A program made the translations under genes and the position numbers. The notes under the pieces were generated by a model, which had not been told where the DNA came from, did not search any database, and saw only the letters and a program-made list of their open reading frames with translations. From Meconema thalassinum (taxonomy: Eukaryota; Arthropoda; Insecta; Orthoptera; Tettigoniidae), in the NCBI GenBank assembly GCA_946902985.2, contig OX336396.1, positions 234,376,297 to 234,440,296 of the forward strand: a stretch of DNA of 64,000 nucleotides. The letters are read 5' to 3'. Positions 58,138 through 64,000 of the stretch are shown here, piece by piece. Every line of letters begins with the position of its first letter. Positions within the stretch are counted from its first letter, which is position 1.

Positions 58138-58537
58138 TTTTGATTATTTAATAGCTTGCGGATTAGCCGATAGAAACCCTCCGAACTAGGCTAGGGGTTT
58201 GTAAAATTTACAATAAATTTTCAAGGTGTTTTACATAAGTCTGGATGTTTCTTTTCTCAGTCTAGTTTTTAAGGTGAACCTTTCCTTAGGCAGTCTATGA
58301 CCTTTGTCACCATGTACCACGATCCCCGTGGACTACAGTTTCTCGTGCCGCTTTGGCCTATTTGGAAGTTCACCTGATCCTCACGGCAGTTAGGTCCGGC
58401 GGATGAGATGTTAGGGAAGTCATTGCGGTTGTTGGCTATCCTGGCAGCTCCTCTGACGGGCTCAATACGGAACCAACCCACATACATACATACATACAGA
58501 CTTTCACTTTTATATATTAGATTTACATTTATACATT

Positions 58538-59022
58538 TACTAGCAGAAGTACCCGTTCCTCGAACGGTCTTCGGTATTAATAACCAGACGTTATCATTTG
58601 AGCTACTGTTGCAATGGTTAGGGGCTTGTCATTCCTTCATTCGTTTATCAGAGTGAAGTTAGTTTTCTGGCAATATCAGAGACACTTTAGTTTAAGGGCC
58701 TTAAAATGTGGTGTTCGGAGACCCTTTATAGACTCCCAAATGTTGTGTCTCACATTGAGAAGCGCAACATATGCTTTGGTCGTCCTCCTAGGATATTTTT
58801 TTATATTTCGCCTATTTTAGCATGTATTTTGTAACATTTTTTCCTATACGCACCCTTCTATGAGAAGTAGGGTGAAGAGTTTTATAAATGTATGGAGTAT
58901 TGACTCTCATAGATACCATACCTAATTTTACGATGCTTCAAACATCCAAGCACGAGTTATCGGCGTACATAAAAGATACACAGAAAGACAGACAGACAAA
59001 TCCATTGACTACAACATAATCA
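58538..59022 (-). mobile_element. Helitron 3' end and remnant
   Basis: On the minus strand GACCGTTCGAGGAACGGGTA then CTTCTGCTAG|T ends at 58538, a Helitron-type hairpin and CTAG about 17 bp upstream of the 5' tip of Helitron 1. The sequence upstream on that strand contains GTCTGTCTGTCTTTCTGTG near 58985, a possible decayed 5' region. Confidence 0.45.
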
Positions 59023-59024
59023 CA

Positions 59025-59260
59025 GCGGCTTCGGTTGCGTAGTTGGTAGCATGCTGAGCTTCTATGCCCATGATCGCGGGTTCAAATCCGGCCGAACTCT
59101 TTGGATGTATTAAGAGCGTTGGAAATCCCTCAGTATGCATTCCTTCGGAGGGGAAGTAATGCCGGCGGGCCCATGTAATAGAATTATGACATGTAAAAGA
59201 AGCTTCCACTGAATACAATTGAGTGAAGCTAAAATTATGCTAAATGACGTAGTATTGGCA
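59025..59260 (+). mobile_element. SINE-1, 3'-truncated
   Basis: GCGGCTTCGGTTGCGTAGTT, then B box GGTTCAAATCC and CCTTCGGAGGGGAAGTAATG. The 3' half is absent. Overlapping minus-strand frames are not genes. Confidence 0.75.
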
Positions 59261-60144
59261 AGGAAAGAAAATGTTAGTTTCAGTATATATGTATTATTTA
59301 CTAATAAACTGCCATGTGATGTCAATATAACTTCCATAAAATCATTCTTAACCCGATAAGTGCTACGCCCGTCTACTATTATAATAGATGGTGCACGAGA
59401 ACTTCTTTTTTATTTTTTTTTAATTTCCCGTTCGCTCTCAATCTCTGCCAAGTTGTTCCATCTGTTGGGCATTATGTAGTACTAGTTGAGTTTGGATTTT
59501 TGTATTACTCTCAAGTCTGTCCTCTACATCAGTGGAGCATAGTTGAATCACCCGCACGTTAATCCCGCCGTGTTGATAGTTTATCAAAGAATCCTTCAGT
59601 TACCTGTAGTAACCACTAGTAAGGGGTAACATGTATTATTTTTAATTGAGCCGTTTACCTCGTATGGAGATAATGCAAATTTGGGAACAAAAATTTTAAT
59701 TTTGAATTGTCTGAATTTAAAAAATACAATATTAACGTAACATTTTTAATTTGCGTTTTTATTCATAAAAAACAAAACCTACAGACATTTTAAGCATATC
59801 ACCTCCTTGCTAAGTTAAAACTTTCACCTTCTACAATATTTCTACATGTGAATGAAGAAATGCAGCTCTGAGGTAGTAAAGAGCTGACTGATAACTGTGG
59901 AATTCTAAGGGTTAAAGGAAGATTTCAGTAGTTGTCAATTATGCCACGCACTGACCTCCTCCATGACACACCTGTCCCTTATTTTGTTTTCATGAATCTG
60001 GCAACGCTGGTTACAACCGACAGTTGCATATGTCATTTATTTAGCGTAAGGCTTTTAGTGCCGGGGGTATCCGAGGATGTTCGGCTCACCAGAGGCTGTA
60101 GCTGCTTCAATGCGGACACCCATGGGGTGAGCTACAAGTTCCAT
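59261..60144. other. Unassigned sequence
   Basis: A+T-rich with no recognised element ends. The frame at 59932-60240 runs into the SINE that follows. Confidence 0.45.
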
Positions 60145-60397
60145 TCAATTTCAAGTAGTTCCAACTTTTGCTACCAGATATATGTCGTGAACGTTGGAAC
60201 TTTGATAAGCGTTTCAACGAAACCTAACCTGCAAATTTAGCTTCACACAAGATTAATTAGTGCCATAAATCTATGGCATGGGACCGCCGGCTTTACTTCC
60301 CCTCCGAAAGAAGGCATCCGACGGCTTCGGCCGGGTTTTAACCCGCGATCTTGGGCATAGAGGCTCAGCATGCTACCGACTAGGCCACCGAAGCCGC
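60145..60397 (-). mobile_element. SINE-1 copy with internal deletion
   Basis: The minus strand starts GCGGCTTCGGTGGCC (note a CC for CG change in the A box), B box GGTTAAAACCC, then lacks the ~35-bp segment between the head and the GGAGGGGAAGTAAAG body. It continues into the TTTGCAGGTTAGGTT region to about 60145. Confidence 0.7.
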
Positions 60398-60444
60398 ATA
60401 GGTAACACTGAAAGAAATGGCTTCAAAAATTTACATTTCCCCAA

Positions 60445-60790
60445 TTCCGTTGCGTATCAAAAGGGGGATCTCTATATTGTTTCCAGAAAGGCGATGCAAT
60501 GGAACCCAGTCTTCGTTAATGAGAGAAGCTAGGTACGAGGGAGGCCAGGACAAAGCAGGGAGATGTGAGGATGATTAGACAAGTTGTGGGAGGCTGGAAA
60601 GTGTGAAAAGAACTGGAGGTCTATTGACTTTCCATCACCAAAAGTACTGCTGTAGAGTTGGTAAAGACAAGGAGTTCTTCACGCGTGGAGACGAGAGGGA
60701 AATAAATGAGAAGTATCAGAGAAAGTAAAGTTAAAAAAGAAATTACTTCCAAAGCTATGATTTCCAATCTGTTAGACGGGAGAAAGATTC
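60445..60790 (+). repeat. LINE 3' UTR-like repeat
   Basis: Same family and orientation as 41380-41715: CGTTAATGAGAGAAGCTAGG, AGACAAGTTGTGGGAGGCTG, AAAAGTACTGCTGTAGAGTT, TTCCAAAGCTATGATTTCCA. Without the coding part. Confidence 0.6.
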
Positions 60791-61072
60791 ACTACACCAT
60801 GCCTTGATTTGGCAGTCTTAATGTGGATCGATTGTGAAATTAAATTCACGACAGAAATGATGCGATTCCACTGCTTCCAACTTTGTTCATCAAGACTAGA
60901 AATACATAAGAAATATGCAATATATGAGAGTGTCAGTAAATATTTTACAAGGCAATAGGTGACTCAATAAGTGAATATTCGTTGACAACTGCCTAAAATG
61001 AAGACGATTTAGAATATCCTGATATTTGGATACCTGCGTTAATGAAGGACCATAACCGTCTCTTTTAAATTG

Positions 61073-61375
61073 CCATGGTGGGTGAGTGGTTAACGAGTCG
61101 GACTACCAAACCCAAGCTTGCAGGTTCATTCCTGACCATGGTAAGTGATTTTTGAAAGGCGTCAAAAATCACGACACGCATGTCATACGTTGTTGGCATG
61201 TTAAAGAACCCATTTTAATTCAGTTGGCCATGTTCATAGTGGCAAAATTAATCTCGGGATTATCCGTCAACACAAAAGATCCTCATTCTCTACTAGAAAG
61301 TGCTATAGTGTCAAGGAGCTTAGATATCTAACCACCTTGACTTTCATAGCGCTCCAAGGAACAACAAAATTTGAC
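61073..61375 (+). mobile_element. tRNA-derived SINE (third family)
   Basis: GCCATGG...CCATGGT form a seven-base acceptor-like stem around a tRNA-like head with TGAGTGGTTAACGAG (A-box region) and GGTTCATTCC (B box). The body contains GGCATGTTAAAGAACC and AAAAGATCCTCATTCTCTAC. Only one copy in the window. Confidence 0.6.
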
Positions 61376-61727
61376 GTGCAAGTTGCCCTCTGGGCGTAAA
61401 ATAACAAAGCTTGCACCGTGGCCATACGATATTTATTTCTTTACCGTCTCCTTTGACGTGAATATGTATTTAAATTTGGAACCGTGTACTCCAAATGTTT
61501 GGAAAATGTAAAACAATAGGCTGGTACAAGACCGGCTGCGATGGCCGAGAGCGCTATCGTGCTACCTCGTGTCTCGCTGGCATCGGGAGTACTGGAGCTA
61601 TACAATGCATTGTGCTCTTAACCCGGCAATTAGTCGCGTGGCTTAGACACAGCAGTTTTGTCGCACCAATCTCTTAGATCGCCTAGTTCTAAAATTAGTT
61701 TAAATGCCCTTATATTTTTTTAATATC
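61376..61727. other. Unassigned sequence
   Basis: GGCCGAGAGCGC near 61543 vaguely resembles a pol III A box, but no matching B box follows at the right spacing. Confidence 0.4.
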
Positions 61728-61735
61728 ATCTAGAG

Positions 61736-62526
61736 CAGCGTTTCCCAAATTGTGGTACGCGTACCACTGGTGGTTCGCTCGTACTGCTGCAGTGGTACGC
61801 GATGAAGTTACGAAAAATATAAAGAAATATTAGATGCGTTACGAAAAATATAAAAATACAAAGACATTGATATGTTGCTGGAGGACTTAAAGGCCAAAGA
61901 TAAGCAGCAGTATTATGAATTGAATTGTGATTCAGACAAAGGCAAACTTTTTCAAAAATGGCTCTTGTGAACTTTTGGGTTGAGAGGCGTGCAGATATGC
62001 AGACATACCTGACTAAGCAGTTAGATTTTTACTGCCTTTCACTACTTCATACTTGTGCGAGACTGCATTTTCTTCACTTGTTTATCTCAAGAAAAAATAC
62101 CGGAATAAACTCCTTACAGTGGAAAACGATCTTCGTTTGAGACTCAGCAATCTTAAACCAGACATTGCTAAGTTGGTATCTAATCTTCAAACTCACCCTT
62201 CACATTGGAGTTGTTAGTTGAACTTTGGTTTTTATGTTTAATTATTCAGAGTTTTTTGTATTAATATTATTTGCACAATGTCGTTTCTGAATGTTTGAAT
62301 TGAATACTTATTATAATACATAATAAAACAACTGGACACACTTCTTATCATTTTAACGTTAACTCTAACAGTCTAACTGTAATAAACACAATTTACAATC
62401 CATCTTTTGGTCTGCTACGTAGTGTTGGTGGGGTTATAGTTACTATATCTCCCAACCATTAGATGGTACGCGAGAGATTCTCATTTCTTAAAGTGGTACA
62501 CACACTGAAAAGTTTGAGAAACGCTG
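61736..62526 (+). mobile_element. hAT (Charlie-like), internally deleted (791 bp)
   Basis: Ends CAGCGTTTCCCAAATT and, inverted, CAGCGTTTCTCAAACTT. Flanks ATCTAGAG (61728-61735) and ATCTTGAG (62527-62534) are an 8-bp TSD with one change. It retains only the 3' part of a transposase gene. Confidence 0.9.
61940..62218 (+). pseudogene. hAT transposase C-terminus (dimerisation domain)
   Basis: A frame starting at about 62031 reads LPFTTSYLCETAFSSLVYLK, KKYRNKLLTVENDLRLRLSN and LKPDIAKLVSNLQTHPSHWSC, stopping at 62218. These are the final blocks (TTYLCE--FS, ENDLR--LS) of ZBED5/SCAND3-type hAT transposases. The preceding NFWVERRADM segment is in a different frame. The catalytic region is deleted. 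Confidence 0.8.
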
Positions 62527-62581
62527 ATCTTGAGTGAATGAATGTAATAGAAAATTGACCAGCTTTAAAAAAAAGTATTTT

Positions 62582-63981
62582 TAGCCTACTTTTCACATTT
62601 TGCAAAAATGGGGAAAAAGTAGACGTATGAGATCGATCCGGGAAAATGTGTGTCTGTCTGTCTGTCCTTCTGTCTGTCTGGCTGTGTGTGTGTACCCCCC
62701 CCCCCCTATCAACTCCTAAACGGCTGCAGCAATCAAAACCAAATTTAGTATGAGTAAAGATGTGCACCGGAATAGCTCACGTCCATATTTGAAAACGATG
62801 TCAGTGCTACCAACTGCTGAAAAAACGCACTAGAAATTTGAGCTCCATGTTGGATATCTTGGAAGATATACACGGGAGCTATTCCAAAATTGGCACACAT
62901 ATAGATAAGACTATTTCAGTTTAATTTCCAGGAGGCCAACCATGACAGTGTTGCCAAAATTATTTTAAGCCTTCTGATAGGTCCAATGTTTAAATGAATA
63001 TAACTTCTACACTATCAATTGGATTTTAACCAAATTTTGTATGTAATATCTGTACATAAACAGATATGACTGAGCGTATTCCTAAGAGCCACCAGGGCTG
63101 CCAACTGTTAATAATTGCTCTCTCTATTTATTTATTTTTATACAAATACCAATATATCAGAAAGTATGCAAGCCAACAGCTTTAAACTATGCACACGTAT
63201 ATTCTGACATTTTAGATTAATTTGGAGTAACTTATATTCGTCAGTTCTACCAACATGATTATATGCCTGCTGATAGTACCAATTTTTAAATACATGTAAC
63301 TTCTATACTATCAGTTGGATTTCAACCAAATTTCGTATGTGCTATGTGTACCATAACAGATATGACTATAAGTATTGTTAAGAGCAATCAGGGCTGCCAA
63401 CTGTTAATAAATGCTGTCTATATTGTTTTCAACCTAATATCAATATATCAGAAAGTATGCAAGCCAACAACTCTATACTTTGCACACGTGTAGCACCTGA
63501 CATTCTAGATTAATTTGGAGTAATTAATACAAGGCAGTGCTGCCAACATGATTCGATGCCTGCTGATATGTCCAATTTTAAAATACATGTAACTTCTATA
63601 CTAACAAATGGATTTCATCCAAAATTGGCACAACAAGATATAATATTTCAGATTATTTCTGACCAGCACACGCATGACATTGTTGGCAACATGCTTTTAC
63701 GCGTGCTGATAGATCCAGTGTCTAACTGCATGTAACGTCCATTGGACTTCAACCAAATTTTGTATTCTGTACCTTAAGAGGTGGAACTAAGAATATATTT
63801 AGTCACCAGGGCTGCCATCTGTAGTGCTCTATTAGGCTACATTATACCAAGTATATTTTGAACTAATTAGATATTTCGATATTACCAACTTAATTTCGTC
63901 ATTATTCTAGATAGGTTCATATCTGTAGAATAATCATTGGCATGAAAAGTAGGCTGTATAGTTCTTCACGGAACTTCTTGT
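62582..63981 (+). mobile_element. Helentron-like element, family B, full length
   Basis: Starts TAGCCTACTTTTCACATTTT, hairpin partner GAAAAAGTAGAC, GTCTGTCTGTCTGTCC and a C run. Internal GGCTGCCAACTGTTAAT/ CCAACATGATT units. It ends GAAAAGTAGGCTGTATAGTT, CTTCACGGAACTTCTTGT, into a T-rich flank. Very close to 36413-37821. Confidence 0.9.
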
Positions 63982-64000
63982 TTTATTTTATTTTTATTTT

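Larger units (their letters stand above)
52544..58464 (+). mobile_element. LTR-like insertion, probable giant solo LTR
   Basis: A 5,921-bp insertion with TGAACCCG...CGGGCTCA termini (TG/CA, near-inverted 8-mers) and a 4-bp TSD, validated by an empty site. Subtracting a family-A element (56612-58137) and a LINE fragment (55553-56190) leaves roughly 3.7 kb. No direct terminal repeats, RT, integrase or long ORF were found, so a solo LTR of a giant-LTR family is the simplest reading. It starts with the same seven bases (TGAACCC) as the minus-strand LTR of the 7376-19019 element, but no longer similarity was seen. A non-coding element of another class with 4-bp TSDs is possible. Confidence 0.6.
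42729..58521 (-). mobile_element. Helitron 2 + Helitron 1 pair, inverted copy with nested insertions
   Basis: Collinear, on the minus strand, with 1618-6682. The 5' tip TCTAATATATAAAAG ends at 58521, the Helitron 1/2 junction is near 45285, and the 3' end (GCGAAGCACGGGTACTTC then AGCTA) is at 42729. The 15.8-kb span includes a hAT element (43109-45190), family-C element (46409-48439), family-A element (50381-51910) and an LTR-like insertion (52544-58464). Without these it is about the size of the plus copy, with fewer array units. No rolling-circle replicase is encoded. Confidence 0.65.

Noticed and set aside
61540..61620. Leu-tRNA-like sequence (GGCCGAGAGCGC)
   Set aside because: No B box at suitable spacing and no arm pairing.

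Overview
The window has no bacterial or viral gene organisation and no recognisable host protein-coding gene. It is A+T-rich eukaryotic DNA made almost entirely of transposable elements inserted into one another. The mix (tRNA-derived SINEs, several LINE C-termini, Tc1/mariner, hAT, Helitrons, Helentron-like elements, a long-LTR retroelement) fits a large insect genome. A polyneopteran is my guess; the species cannot be fixed from this sequence.

Layout. 1-741 is a ~650-bp tandem array cut by a Helentron-like element (family C). 1618-6682 is a pair of abutting Helitrons, the first carrying about six units of the same array. 6773-19876 is one family-A Helentron-like element split by an 11.6-kb retroelement (7376-19019). 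That retroelement has two 4,228-bp LTRs, a 4-bp target duplication, a polypurine tract and a single 663-codon ORF, and no pol. 20545-21507 is a Helitron with a hAT MITE in its 5' tip. 21600-28500 holds LINE 3' ends, SINEs, a family-A element and an ATTT repeat. 28503-31135 is a decayed DNA transposon broken by a family-B element and a SINE. 32478-36282 holds two reverse family-A elements, the first split by an intact Tc1 element with perfect 36-bp inverted repeats. 36283-41715 holds LINE pieces split by families B and A. 41887-42692 is an internally deleted mariner.

42729-58521 is the inverted counterpart of the Helitron pair at 1618-6682. It has been enlarged by a hAT element (43109-45190), a family-C element (46409-48439), a family-A element (50381-51910) and a 5.9-kb LTR-like insertion (52544-58464). 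That insertion itself holds a LINE fragment and another family-A element. Because both copies of the Helitron pair are in the window, one serves as the empty-site reference for insertions in the other, so the hAT (8-bp TSD ATGTTAAC) and the LTR-like insertion (4-bp TSD ATAC) are delimited to the base. 58522-64000 holds a Helitron end, SINEs, an internally deleted hAT and a third family-B element.

The main novelty is at element level: (i) a pol-less retroelement with giant LTRs and an antisense-oriented Glu/Lys-rich coiled-coil ORF containing a ~107-residue duplication; (ii) twelve Helentron/DINE-1-like elements in three families with one shared terminal design; (iii) a Helitron carrying a kilobase-scale tandem array. 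Only the Tc1 transposase looks functional by sequence; the elements with frameshifts, stops or deletions need factors from elsewhere.
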